Of a stretch of 64,000 nt of DNA, positions 14,662 to 25,100 are shown in pieces. The DNA comes from Aestuariibaculum marinum (GTDB lineage: Bacteria > Bacteroidota > Bacteroidia > Flavobacteriales > Flavobacteriaceae): the NCBI RefSeq assembly GCF_014596975.1, contig NZ_JACVXD010000001.1:430928-494927 (forward strand), written 5' to 3'. Under the pieces are notes generated by a model that worked only from the letters and a program-made list of their open reading frames with translations, made no database searches and was not told the DNA's origin. Positions within the stretch are counted from its first letter, which is position 1. Each line of letters begins with the position of its first letter. Both the position numbers and the translations under genes were made by a program.

Positions 14662-17442
14662 ATGAACACTACTATTTCTGAAGTAAATCCGAAAGAAAAT
14701 ATTATTATAAAAGGTGCAAAACTGCACAACTTAAAAAATATAGATGTAGTAATACCACGCAATAGATTGGTGGTTATTACTGGTTTATCTGGTTCTGGTA
14801 AATCAAGCTTAGCTTTCGACACCTTGTATGCGGAAGGGCAACGACGTTATGTAGAAAGTCTGTCAAGTTATGCGCGCCAATTCTTAGGACGTTTAAATAA
14901 ACCAAAGGTCGACTACATAAAAGGAATAGCTCCGGCCATCGCTATTGAGCAAAAAGTAAATTCAACAAACCCAAGATCAACAGTAGGGACAAGTACGGAG
15001 ATTTACGATTACTTAAAATTATTATACGCCAGAATTGGTAAGACCTACTCGCCTATTTCAGGATTAGAGGTGAAAAAGGACACGGTAACAGATGTACTTG
15101 AATTTTTAAAAACTTTTCCTGAACGCGAAAAATTATTATTGCTATCTCCTATCCATTTAGAAGATGGTCGTACTATGGAGGATAAAATAAATGCCTTAGC
15201 ACAACAGGGTTATGCTAGGATAAAAGTAAGTGACCGCGTTATACGAATAGACGAAGCTGAACATCTTTCAGAAAAAGATGAAGTTATGTTAGTCGTAGAT
15301 CGAATTGTAATTAAAAATGATGAAGATTTTTATAACAGATTAGCAGATTCCATTCAAACCGCATTTTTTGAGGGTAAGGGCGAATGTTTTATCGAAACGC
15401 TATCAGATAACAACTTACGCCACTTTTCAAATAAATTCGAACTTGATGGCATGAGTTTTTTAGAACCTAATGTTCATCTTTTCAGTTTTAATAACCCTTA
15501 CGGTGCCTGCCCTAAATGTGAAGGCTATGGTGATATTATTGGTATTGATGAGGATTTGGTTATCCCAAACACAGCTTTATCAATTTATGAAAATGCTATT
15601 TTCCCATGGCGCGGCGATAGCATGAGCTGGTACAGAGATCAATTAGTAAATAATTCTCATAAATTCGATTTCCCCATACATAAACCCTATTTTCAATTAA
15701 GTGATGACCAAAAACAGCTAATTTGGGATGGTAATAAGTACTTTGAAGGATTAAACTCTTTCTTTACTGAATTAGAAGCTAAAGCTTACAAAATACAAAA
15801 CCGAGTGATGTTATCACGCTACCGCGGAAAAACCAAGTGTAAATCCTGCAATGGCAAGAGATTACGCGTTGAAGCAAACTACATTAAAATAGCAGGTGCG
15901 ACTATTACCGATTTGGTAGAAATGCCGTTAGACCGATTAGCTGAATTCTTTAGAACTCTGGAATTAAACGAACACGATACTAAAATTGCTGATAGACTTT
16001 TAAAGGAAATTAATAATAGATTAGCCTTCTTGTCCAATGTTGGCTTAGACTATTTAACCCTAAACAGAAAGTCCAATACGCTATCTGGTGGTGAAAGTCA
16101 GCGCATTAATTTAGCAACGTCTTTAGGCAGTAGTCTTGTAGGGTCGATGTATATTTTAGACGAACCAAGTATCGGGTTGCATCCTAAAGATACCGAACGA
16201 TTAATATTAGTCTTAAAGCAATTACGTGATTTAGGCAACACGGTAATCGTGGTAGAACACGACGAAGATATTATGAAATCGGCAGACACCATTATCGATA
16301 TCGGTCCTGAAGCCGGAACCTTTGGTGGTGAGGTTGTCGCTTGCGGAACTTTTACAGAATTACTTGATTCAAAATCATTAACCGCTCAATACTTAAATGA
16401 ATCATTAAAGATTGAGATTCCAGAAAAGCGTCGTACTTCTAAATATTACGTAGACATTTTAGGGGCTCGAGAAAACAATTTAAAAAATATTGACGTCCGG
16501 TTTCCTTTAGGTATGCTTACGGTAGTTACCGGGGTTTCCGGAAGTGGAAAAAGCACCTTAGTTAAAAAAATATTATTCCCTGCTTTACAGAAAAAACTAA
16601 CTGACTTTAGTGATAAAGCGGGGCAATTTTCGGATTTAGAAGGGAATTTCAGTAACATCAAACACATCGAATTTGTAGACCAAAACCCTATTGGGCGTTC
16701 TTCAAGGTCTAACCCTGTAACATATATTAAAGCCTACGACGATATTCGAGCATTGTTCTCAAAACAGAAACTTAGTAAGCTTAGAAATTACCAAGCCAAA
16801 CACTTTTCATTTAATGTAGATGGCGGACGTTGTGAGACTTGCAAAGGAGAAGGTGAAGTAACCATTGAAATGCAATTCATGGCTGATGTGCACTTAGAAT
16901 GCGAAACCTGTAAAGGAAAACGTTTTAAGAAAGAAGTTTTAGAAGTTCAGTTTGTTAATAAAAGTATCGATGATATTTTAAATTTAACCATTGATGATGC
17001 TATTGCCTTTTTCGAAACTAATAACGAAACAAAAATTAAAAACAAGCTACAACCTCTTCAGGATGTTGGCCTTGGATATGTAACTTTAGGACAAAGTTCC
17101 TCCACGCTTTCAGGGGGTGAAGCGCAACGTATTAAGTTAGCTTCCTTTTTAGGTAAAGGAAACAATAAAGAGAAAGCTCTTTTTATATTCGATGAACCAA
17201 CCACAGGATTGCATTTCCACGACATAAAAAAGCTTCTAAAATCATTTAATGCTTTAATTGAAATAGGGCACTCTATTATAGTTGTAGAACACAATATTGA
17301 GCTCATAAAATGTGCCGATCATATTATAGATTTAGGTCCTAATGGCGGAGAACATGGCGGTAATTTAGTTGCTTCTGGAACACCTGAAGATATTATAAAA
17401 TCCCCGTCCATAATTGGAACATATTTAAAAGATAAATTGTAA
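14662..17442 (+). CDS. uvrA: excinuclease ABC subunit A
   Basis: DNA-damage sensor of nucleotide excision repair, an ABC-type ATPase that forms UvrA2B and loads UvrB at lesions. Seen: first Walker A GLSGSGKSS at 41-49 and second GVSGSGKST at 624-632, two ABC signatures (LSGGESQRINLA and LSGGEAQRIKLA), Walker B blocks (YILDEPSIGLHP and FIFDEPTTGLH), and Cys pairs of the zinc modules (ACPKCEGYG, KCKSCNGKR, CETCKGEGE, CETCKGKRF). At 926 aa it is full length. A single gene; it converges with the DUF3667 gene only 7 nt away with no visible terminator between them. Confidence 0.98.
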   Translation: MNTTISEVNPKENIIIKGAKLHNLKNIDVVIPRNRLVVITGLSGSGKSSLAFDTLYAEGQRRYVESLSSYARQFLGRLNKPKVDYIKGIAPAIAIEQKVNSTNPRSTVGTSTEIYDYLKLLYARIGKTYSPISGLEVKKDTVTDVLEFLKTFPEREKLLLLSPIHLEDGRTMEDKINALAQQGYARIKVSDRVIRIDEAEHLSEKDEVMLVVDRIVIKNDEDFYNRLADSIQTAFFEGKGECFIETLSDNNLRHFSNKFELDGMSFLEPNVHLFSFNNPYGACPKCEGYGDIIGIDEDLVIPNTALSIYENAIFPWRGDSMSWYRDQLVNNSHKFDFPIHKPYFQLSDDQKQLIWDGNKYFEGLNSFFTELEAKAYKIQNRVMLSRYRGKTKCKSCNGKRLRVEANYIKIAGATITDLVEMPLDRLAEFFRTLELNEHDTKIADRLLKEINNRLAFLSNVGLDYLTLNRKSNTLSGGESQRINLATSLGSSLVGSMYILDEPSIGLHPKDTERLILVLKQLRDLGNTVIVVEHDEDIMKSADTIIDIGPEAGTFGGEVVACGTFTELLDSKSLTAQYLNESLKIEIPEKRRTSKYYVDILGARENNLKNIDVRFPLGMLTVVTGVSGSGKSTLVKKILFPALQKKLTDFSDKAGQFSDLEGNFSNIKHIEFVDQNPIGRSSRSNPVTYIKAYDDIRALFSKQKLSKLRNYQAKHFSFNVDGGRCETCKGEGEVTIEMQFMADVHLECETCKGKRFKKEVLEVQFVNKSIDDILNLTIDDAIAFFETNNETKIKNKLQPLQDVGLGYVTLGQSSSTLSGGEAQRIKLASFLGKGNNKEKALFIFDEPTTGLHFHDIKKLLKSFNALIEIGHSIIVVEHNIELIKCADHIIDLGPNGGEHGGNLVASGTPEDIIKSPSIIGTYLKDKL

Positions 17443-17449
17443 AACAATT

Positions 17450-18427
17450 CTAATAAAACAAAAAAGCAACCATAAACATTACCACTATTGCGGCAGGAAT
17501 TACCATTAGCAAAAAAGAAAATGTCGCCAAAAAGCTTTTAAACAAACTCTTTAGTTTGCTTTGGTTATAAAATTTTATAATAGCAAAATAGAAATAAATA
17601 AAAACCACAATCAGCACGATATTATTTAGCCAGGACATCGGTTGCCAAATTAAATCTACTATCACTAAAAAGCTAAATAGCATAAATACAAACGCAAAGA
17701 AATACAAGCTAAACACGAGATTGTAAGAGAACGGAACTTTTTTATAATACAATAGTTTTAATATAAAAGCGAAAATAGGCAACAAAAAAAACATAGCTAT
17801 AGGTATACTATCGTAAAAAGCCTGTAAAATAGACCCTCCATTCCGTTGCTTATAAAATTTTAATATTTGGGCATAAATCCTTCTTTTAAAAAATCCTGCA
17901 TCACTATTCACCCCCATTGCTTGAAAGATAGCTTCTTTAGGGGCATCAATAGCTATCAAAGAGTCGACTGTTCTTCCATCAAACGAAAAATCGTTTTTAT
18001 CAATATATTTTGTGGTCGTTACATTTCTTAAAGAATCTATAATTTGAGTCTTCAAACTATCATGTACAACAACAGGAATTTCCTTTTTTTCTAGAACTTT
18101 ATTAACTGTTTCAACTTGTTTTCTACTAATAAACGAAAACAAAAAGAAAAACACCACAGATATAAACAAATACATTTGCGCTGGATGTAAATACAACAAT
18201 CGTTTGCCTTCAACAAAACGTTTCGCTAAATACCCAGGCTTAATCATGAGAGGAATAAAACTCTTAAAAAAACGCGCATCTACAGAAAAGTAATTACTAA
18301 TTGTATTGTAAAACAATACCGAAACGGTAAGTTGATCATTTGATTTTTGTCCACAATACGGGCAAAAATCAAAACCTTGCTCAAATCTATTTTCACAGTT
18401 TCTACAAGTTTCTAAAGGTTTTTTCAT
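17450..18427 (-). CDS. DUF3667-type membrane protein with N-terminal zinc ribbon
   Basis: A 325-aa membrane protein. The N-terminus has a zinc ribbon, Cys8-x2-Cys11 and Cys22-x2-Cys25 (CRNC, CPYC), then IPLMIKPGYLAKRFVEGKR and YLHPAQMYLFISVVFFF, the conserved start of DUF3667 proteins. Hydrophobic segments lie at about 85-105, 205-225, 235-260, 268-288 and 300-323, with an extra-membrane region between the first two. Function of the family is unknown. It is a single gene on the minus strand, divergent from the secreted protein gene at 18596. Confidence 0.8.
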   Translation of the reverse strand: MKKPLETCRNCENRFEQGFDFCPYCGQKSNDQLTVSVLFYNTISNYFSVDARFFKSFIPLMIKPGYLAKRFVEGKRLLYLHPAQMYLFISVVFFFLFSFISRKQVETVNKVLEKKEIPVVVHDSLKTQIIDSLRNVTTTKYIDKNDFSFDGRTVDSLIAIDAPKEAIFQAMGVNSDAGFFKRRIYAQILKFYKQRNGGSILQAFYDSIPIAMFFLLPIFAFILKLLYYKKVPFSYNLVFSLYFFAFVFMLFSFLVIVDLIWQPMSWLNNIVLIVVFIYFYFAIIKFYNQSKLKSLFKSFLATFSFLLMVIPAAIVVMFMVAFLFY

Positions 18428-18595
18428 CTGATAATGGTTGGTTGTTATAAAAATAATAAAAATCTAAGCACTCCAACAAAATGTAGATTACTGATAAACA
18501 GAAGTGTATATTTTTGGCACGCAAATTGGTCAATTGATAAACGAAGCGGAAACCGAAAAGCTTATGAGTAGGTAAAATCAAAAAAATGAACGATT

Positions 18596-19228
18596 ATGAA
18601 AACACTAGTACTTTTATTCGCAGGGATGCTTTTTAGCACAAACAGTGTTATGGCTTTAGATTTAAATAAAACAACTATAAATACCCCAAACCATTACCGT
18701 TATGTTCAACCTGTAACTTTCGTTGAAAATGGTATTGAATTTTCAATCTTCCCTGATGGAAATTTTGATTATGAATTTCTATATAATACAACATATTATA
18801 ATTCGAACTCTAGAAGAAGCTCTATCAATGCATCTTACAGTAATCCTAGAGTAAGTGTAAATTATACATCTACGTCTCCAAATAGAAATTTCATCTCAAG
18901 AGACAGAAATGGCACGATTCGTGATATAGGAAATATACCGATTAATTACGACCGTACTGGAAATGTAACCCAAATAGGTTCTGTTTTTATTGGTTATGGT
19001 CGTGGTAAAAACGCAACTTTAAACCGAGTTGGAGGATTAACAGTTAACTATAACAGTTGGGGGCAAATAGTTTCTACAAAAGGATATGTAAACTCAAATA
19101 ATCGTCATGTGAATTATTGTGTCATTGAAAACGACCTATCGAATAATTATTCGCATCACAATAACAACGATAGCTATTACTATTACAAGAAAAATGGTAA
19201 AACAAAGAAATTGAAAAAGAGAAATTAG
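18596..19228 (+). CDS. secreted protein of unknown function, Asn/Tyr/Ser-rich
   Basis: A 210-aa protein with a signal peptide (residues 1-20, cleavage near MALDLN). The mature part contains short repeat-like segments around 105-150 (GTIRDIGNIPINYDRTGNVTQIG, then GSVFIGYGRGKNATLNRVGG and GLTVNYNSWGQIVSTKG), suggesting a small beta-rich repeat fold. The tail is His/Asn/Tyr/Lys-rich (HHNNNDSYYYYKKNGKTKKLKK). I recall homologues only in Flavobacteriia and no assigned function. A single gene; a weak terminator follows. Confidence 0.7.
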   Translation: MKTLVLLFAGMLFSTNSVMALDLNKTTINTPNHYRYVQPVTFVENGIEFSIFPDGNFDYEFLYNTTYYNSNSRRSSINASYSNPRVSVNYTSTSPNRNFISRDRNGTIRDIGNIPINYDRTGNVTQIGSVFIGYGRGKNATLNRVGGLTVNYNSWGQIVSTKGYVNSNNRHVNYCVIENDLSNNYSHHNNNDSYYYYKKNGKTKKLKKRN

Positions 19229-19250
19229 ATTTTTTATTAGTTAGTTAAAG

Positions 19251-19291
19251 ATTCCCGGATCCGGTTTTCCACGAGTTCGGGATTTTTTTTT
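19251..19291 (+). terminator. probable rho-independent terminator
   Basis: TCCCG / CGGGA short stem with a long loop and a run of ten T, 22 nt after the secreted protein gene. Stem is short, so moderate confidence. Confidence 0.5.
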
Positions 19292-19323
19292 TGAATAAAC
19301 TACTTATTTTTACAATAGAACAA

Positions 19324-20406
19324 TTACTTCAACATATCTGGAGTTGCAACAGTTCTAAACCCTATATGATCTGAACTCGAATTAGGCTCCATCCCCATTT
19401 TGGCTGAAATTCTGAAACTTGCACAATACGAAGCATTACATAAAAAAGAACCACCTTTAATCACATGTTCTTCAATATAAGGCTTACCTATACTATATCC
19501 TTTTTCGGCACCTTTTGGATTTTCTAATATCTGATTCTGATTAATTTGGTTATAATAATTTTCGTTAAATAAATCACTTGTTAATTCCCAAACATTACCT
19601 AACATATCATATAAACCAATACTGTTAGCTGAATAGGATTTAACAGGAGCAATCAATTCAAATCCGTCCTTCGACTCATTTTTTATAGGAAACACTCCTT
19701 GCCACGTATTTGCTTTTTCGTTTAAGACTTCGGCATCATCACCCCAGGTATACACTTCATCTCTATGTATCCCTTGTGCCGCCGATTCCCACTCGGCTTC
19801 GGTTGGAAGTCTACGATTTGCCCATTTGCAATAGGCTAAAGCATCTTCTAAAGCAATATGCACCACCGGATAATCATCTTTACCTTCAATGGAACTTTCT
19901 GGCCCCTCAGGATGTTTCCAGTCTGCTCCTACCTGCCAACGCCACCATTGCTCATAGTTACGCATATTAGCGACTTGTTTCACCTCTTTATTAAAAATTA
20001 AACTTCCTGGTTTTAAAACTGAATCATGAGGCTTAGGAGTTCCTTCTGGCAGCTCCTTTTTTAGATCTTCCCAATCAATAGGTCTTTCGGCAACTGTTAT
20101 GTAATCAGTAGCGCTTACAAAGGCTTGAAACTGCTTATTGGTTACTTCAGCGGCATCTATAAAAAAGCCATCTACAGAAACTATATGTCCGGGTTTCTCT
20201 CTAGGTAAAGCAAATTTATCATTTTGTTTTGCGCCCTGAGTAAAGGTTTTAGGTTCTACCCAAACCATACCTTTCGGTGCTTTTATTTTTTCAGAAACAC
20301 TTGCCGTATGTAATTGTGTGGTGTTCTTACTATCTGTTTTACAACTAAACATGATAGTCATTGAAAAAACAAAAAACAAGGTGTGACACTTAAAACTTAC
20401 TTTCAT
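19324..20406 (-). CDS. formylglycine-generating enzyme-like lipoprotein (SUMF1 family)
   Basis: C-type-lectin-fold protein of the FGE-sulfatase family. It has a lipoprotein signal with Cys22 (MFSCK), the family opening MVWVEPKTFTQGA, RRLPTEAEWESAAQG, YDMLGNVWELTSDLF and C-terminal GFRTVATP. Both FGE active-site cysteines are present as Cys323 and Cys328 (GGSFLCNASYC), so it may be a true copper-dependent sulfatase activator rather than a degenerate GldJ/GldK-like relative. FGE converts a sulfatase Cys/Ser to formylglycine; being a lipoprotein it would act in the periplasm or at the surface. No sulfatase gene occurs in this window. It lies just downstream of the SusCD unit but is separated by a terminator. 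Confidence 0.85.
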   Translation of the reverse strand: MKVSFKCHTLFFVFSMTIMFSCKTDSKNTTQLHTASVSEKIKAPKGMVWVEPKTFTQGAKQNDKFALPREKPGHIVSVDGFFIDAAEVTNKQFQAFVSATDYITVAERPIDWEDLKKELPEGTPKPHDSVLKPGSLIFNKEVKQVANMRNYEQWWRWQVGADWKHPEGPESSIEGKDDYPVVHIALEDALAYCKWANRRLPTEAEWESAAQGIHRDEVYTWGDDAEVLNEKANTWQGVFPIKNESKDGFELIAPVKSYSANSIGLYDMLGNVWELTSDLFNENYYNQINQNQILENPKGAEKGYSIGKPYIEEHVIKGGSFLCNASYCASFRISAKMGMEPNSSSDHIGFRTVATPDMLK

Positions 20407-20516
20407 TGCAAAACCATTAATTTGGTGAATATTTTATAAAGTTGAAAAGCAAATATAAGAGTTAGAACATAAAACCTAATGACTTTTTTAAGGTATTCTG
20501 TAAATCTTAATTACAA

Positions 20517-20548
20517 AAAAAGCCTTTCATTAATTTGAAAGGCTTTTT
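20517..20548 (-). terminator. rho-independent terminator of the susCD unit
   Basis: 13-bp stem AAAAAGCCTTTCA / TGAAAGGCTTTTT with 6-nt loop, directly after the SusD stop. It marks the downstream end of the glycan locus. Confidence 0.92.
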
Positions 20549-20570
20549 GATTACACTTATAAATCAAACT

Positions 20571-22142
20571 TTAATTCACATCCCAGAAAATCTTTGTGGT
20601 CATATTGTCCATAGAAGATACTTCAGAGAAGTTTTCTGTATTTAATGCTCTCTCTTTATCCGGATAAATCCACCTTACTGGAGGTAAAGATTGCACATCA
20701 GAATCATCTGGCATAAACTCTAATTCAGGTAAGTCTAAGCGACGTTGCTCTGCCCAACTCTCACGTAAATTAACAACTCCATAATGAATCCATTTTTGTG
20801 TAGCAATTAACTCTAATTTTTCAGCCTCTGTACCAGACCAAGCTACACCAGCACCTGCAACATAATCAGCCACCTCTGTTGCTCCTAATGCATCTACTTC
20901 TCCAGAAATATCATTATTTGTAATTGATCTCACCCAATAATACCATTCTACAGATTGTTCGATACCCATTTCGTAAGCTTCTTGCGCCATAGCATCGTTT
21001 CCACTTCTTAAATAGTATTCTGCTTTAATAAAGCTTACTTCAGCGGCATCCATGATTACACCAGGGAAAACCTGATTTAAGTTGAATGTCGATCTGCTAA
21101 ATAAACTTACCTCTCCATCATCAGCTGCAGTTTGTTGACTAGTAGCATCAGCTAAAGGATCTATACCTTGATAATCGTCATTTACCGTTTTCTCAAAATA
21201 AACACGTAATCTTGGATCTGTATTAGCAACCATATGATCTACCATTAGCTTCCCAGCATAATTAGTATACCATCCATCACTACCAAATCCATCCTCAAAC
21301 CCTCTAGAGTTAATATCAGAATCAACGTTTACAACTTCTATCTGTACATTCTCATCATTAGAATCGATTGTTGGATATGATCCGCCTAAAATTGCACCCA
21401 TTTCAGTACTTGCACGAGCTGAAAACTCAGAAGTTCCTGACACACGATTAAGTAGTCTTAAACGTAACGAGTTACAATATTTTTTCCATAAATCAAGATC
21501 TCCATAATTCACATAATCCTGATTAGCAAATATAGTTGTTGTTACAGCACTTAATGACGTACTATTTAATTCGTCTGCTATAATGGCTAAATCATCTAAC
21601 ATCATAGTGTATAAATCATTTGAAGCATCGTATGCAGGTAAAGACGAAATGTAATCCCCGCCGTTTGTACTCAACATCCCAGCTTCATTAAATGGAATAT
21701 ATCCAAATAAATCTACCATTTCTTGAGTATGATCGTAAAGGTATATAGTCGCAGCTTGCATAAAAATTTTGTTAGCAGCCTGCTCCTCATCTGACAATCC
21801 GTTATAAATTTTTTGAAGCTCTCTGTATTGCGTTAACATACTGTAGTATTGATTCCATTGCTCATCTACAGTCGCCGCTCCAACTTTATATTGACCTAGG
21901 CCATTTAACCATCCAGCGGCTTGTGTCCAAGGTAATAATGTAGGTCTTAATATGATAAAATAATTATTATATTCGGGTAATACATACTTTGCATTGGCAA
22001 ATAACACTCCTGTAAACTGCTTTGCCACTGTTGTTTCGCCAATTTTGTCCGGATCTTTATAATTATCGCTAAAATCTGATTCTGAACATCCAGTACTAAA
22101 AAGTCCTAATGCCAATAACCCTATGAAAATATGTTTCTTCAT
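20571..22142 (-). CDS. SusD/RagB-like outer-membrane glycan-binding lipoprotein (SusD-like_2 type)
   Basis: Surface lipoprotein that binds glycans and closes over the SusC transporter. From the Met at 22142 it is 523 aa with signal peptide and lipobox Cys19 (FSTGC). The layout (PWTQAAGWLNGLGQY, DLFGYIPFNEAG, YISSLPAYD, ISFIKAEYYLRSG-like helix, C-terminal LPEL...PPVRWIYP) is that of the SusD-like_2 branch rather than classical SusD. An upstream Met at 22178 is possible, but the hydrophobic signal begins at MKKHIFIG. It starts 37 nt after the SusC stop and is co-transcribed with it. Ligand inferred as N-glycan fragments from the neighbouring enzymes. Confidence 0.93.
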   Translation of the reverse strand: MKKHIFIGLLALGLFSTGCSESDFSDNYKDPDKIGETTVAKQFTGVLFANAKYVLPEYNNYFIILRPTLLPWTQAAGWLNGLGQYKVGAATVDEQWNQYYSMLTQYRELQKIYNGLSDEEQAANKIFMQAATIYLYDHTQEMVDLFGYIPFNEAGMLSTNGGDYISSLPAYDASNDLYTMMLDDLAIIADELNSTSLSAVTTTIFANQDYVNYGDLDLWKKYCNSLRLRLLNRVSGTSEFSARASTEMGAILGGSYPTIDSNDENVQIEVVNVDSDINSRGFEDGFGSDGWYTNYAGKLMVDHMVANTDPRLRVYFEKTVNDDYQGIDPLADATSQQTAADDGEVSLFSRSTFNLNQVFPGVIMDAAEVSFIKAEYYLRSGNDAMAQEAYEMGIEQSVEWYYWVRSITNNDISGEVDALGATEVADYVAGAGVAWSGTEAEKLELIATQKWIHYGVVNLRESWAEQRRLDLPELEFMPDDSDVQSLPPVRWIYPDKERALNTENFSEVSSMDNMTTKIFWDVN

Positions 22143-22179
22143 GTTGTGTCTTTTAAAATTATTCATTCTCACCATCATA

Positions 22180-25100
22180 TTATAATTTAGCTCTTAAACT
22201 TAATCCAAATGATCTGCTAGAAGGATTCATACCTGCTGTATTAACGTTTTGAAACCACTTAGACCCTGCTGTAAGTTGTTCTGCATCCATATCTTTAATC
22301 GTTCTGTAGATATAAAATAAATTTCTACCAAACACAGATAGTTGTAAATCCTGGAAACCAATTTTCTTAACAATATCTGAAGGTAATTGGTATGCTAAAG
22401 ATAATTCACGCATTTTGAAATATGTATTCTCCTTAATATATAATTCATATCGAGTGTTTGGACTATATTGAGGTCCACCCCAGTTATATACCGTATTGTA
22501 ATATTCTGGGTTAGAAGTGATATAATCATTTTCAGTCCCATCAGCTTTTACACCATCTAAAATAATACCATTATCGTAAACTTGCTCTCCGTTAGGCCCT
22601 TGAGCTGTTCCTTCTGCGATTAATTCTCTCTCACCAGTTACATCATTCTCAAACCATGTTAAACCTCCATGTTCAGCATCCATATATTTTAAACTTTCTT
22701 CTGTTAAACCTCTACTGGTCATCCAGTTAATACCTGTAGGCATAACATAACCCCCTACTCTAAAATCTATCAAGGCACTTAATGTGAAGTTTTTATACGT
22801 AAAGAAGTTTGCAAAACCACCAATAAACTTAGGTTGTGCACTTCCTACTTTAATCCAGTTATCTGGGTCTACTTTATATAATCCGTTTGGATCAACAATT
22901 TTATCTCCATTAGCATCAGTAGCTACCGGGTGTGTATAGAAAACACCAACAGGCTCTCCTGGCTCTGACACTAATTTAGCCGCACTACCATCATAATTAG
23001 CATGCACTAATTCATCTAACCCAGGCGCTAAAGATTCTACAGTATTTTTGTTAAATGCAAAATTAATAGATGAATCCCAGGTAAAATCATTACCCGCAAT
23101 AGGCGTTGTGTTAAACGCTAACTCAAATCCTTTATTACGCATGGTACCTATATTAGTTAAAACATCACTCGCTCCTGCTGAATTAGGTAAAGTTAATGGA
23201 AGAATTTGATCTTCTAATCGAGAATCGTAATATGTTGCATCGATACCAATTCTTCCGTTAAACATTTTAAACTCTAAACCAAACTCAACATCGCGCTGCG
23301 TTTCAGATTTAATACCATCGTTACCCGCTGCTAAAGGTAGTGTTGTATAACTTACAGAACCCGCTCCTTGATCTCCCAAAGTACCTTGGTTATAAGCTAT
23401 GTTAGCACGATATGCTTGTGGAAAATTACCTACTTTACCCCAAGAGGCACGAAATTTACCATAATTAATAAAGTCTGGCATCTCGAACGCATCAGAGAAC
23501 ACAAAACCTGAATTTACAGAAGGGTAAACAAATGAATTGTCATCTGGATTCATAGTAGATGTACGATCACGACGCACCGTAGCTTCTAAAAATAAATAAT
23601 TTTTAAAACTAAAGTTTGCTGTACCAACTAAGGCATCTTTAACATAAGATAATCTTTTTTCGTGAACCCACTGATTGTTAACTCTGTACCCTCCTTGAGG
23701 CGTATTAGCTGAGGCATTTAAGGAAAACCAGTTTTCAACATTTAAACCACCTGCAGTCCCAGTACTTTGACCTTTAAACAAAGATTTTGTAGCGGTATAA
23801 CCTCCCATTAAACTCATGTTTAAATCTTCAGTCAAGTCTTTATTATAGGTTAAAAATACATCTCCATAAACTAACTTACTATTTTCATTAGTAATTCTAT
23901 AAAGTCCAGATGGGTTCCCAATTGATAAAGGTCTAACATTTGGTCTTTTGTCTTCCGATTGAAAAACAGTGAAATCTGTAGACATTCTTCCTCTTAAGGT
24001 TAACTCATCGGTAATATTCCAATGTTGTGTAATACTAGCGATTACACGATCTGAATTTTCTTCCATCATATAACGATTAGTACGCCACGCATATTCTAAA
24101 AGATCATTACTATACCCTGGATTAGTGATATTTTCTTCTGGTGTTAAACTTGCGCCACTACCCGTAACATAACGATATCCTAAACTCGTTTCATAATTTT
24201 GATGATACCATGCTCCATTATCAAAACGCGTCATCATACCAGTAAAATTATTCATTAAACGATCTACTTTATAGGGTCTGTTTTCGACTTTTGTATTGAT
24301 ATAATTAACCAACACATCCGTTTTTAAATCGTCATTCCAGTTAAAGCTAGAGTTTAAGTTGAAAATATTTTTATCATTTTCAGAATTCAAACTAAGCCCT
24401 TCATTATCCTGACGTGTGTAAGAAAAACGGATATTAGATTTATCAGACGCATTAACAATAGAAATATTATTTGTAAAATTATGAGCATCTTGAAATAAAC
24501 TCTCATACCCATCCTGTGCTTTATAAGGAATAACCCCTATCCAGGCTAAAGCGTCTTCTCCATCGAATTTTGGTCCAAAGTTCACGGTTGTATTAATTGG
24601 TGTTCTTACACCATCGGTATATACCCACATGTCTTCATCTTGACCTGCATCATTATAGTATACCGGATAACCAGGACCTCTTACATTTTGAAAACGTGGC
24701 AAATAAGCAACCTTGTCTACTGTGTAAGTAGAATTGAAAGACACGCCTAAACCTTTTTTCATGCCTTTACCACTTTTTGTTGTAATTAATACAACCCCGT
24801 TTAAGGCTTCATTACCATATGTTGCAGCTGCAGAAGCTCCTTTTAAAATCGATATATTCTCAATATCTTCAGGGTTAATATCTAAAATACCATTACCCTG
24901 AATACGTTGATCGTTCCAATAACTTGTATTGTCTACGTTATCATTTCGAATAGGAATACCATCAACCACATAAAGCGGCTGTGTATTTCCTGTAATAGAT
25001 CCAATACCTCGAATTTGCATATTCACAGCACTGGTAGATCCACCTGTAGTAGCTCCAATTTGAACACCTGGTGCTTTTCCATATAATGCTGTAGCAAAAT

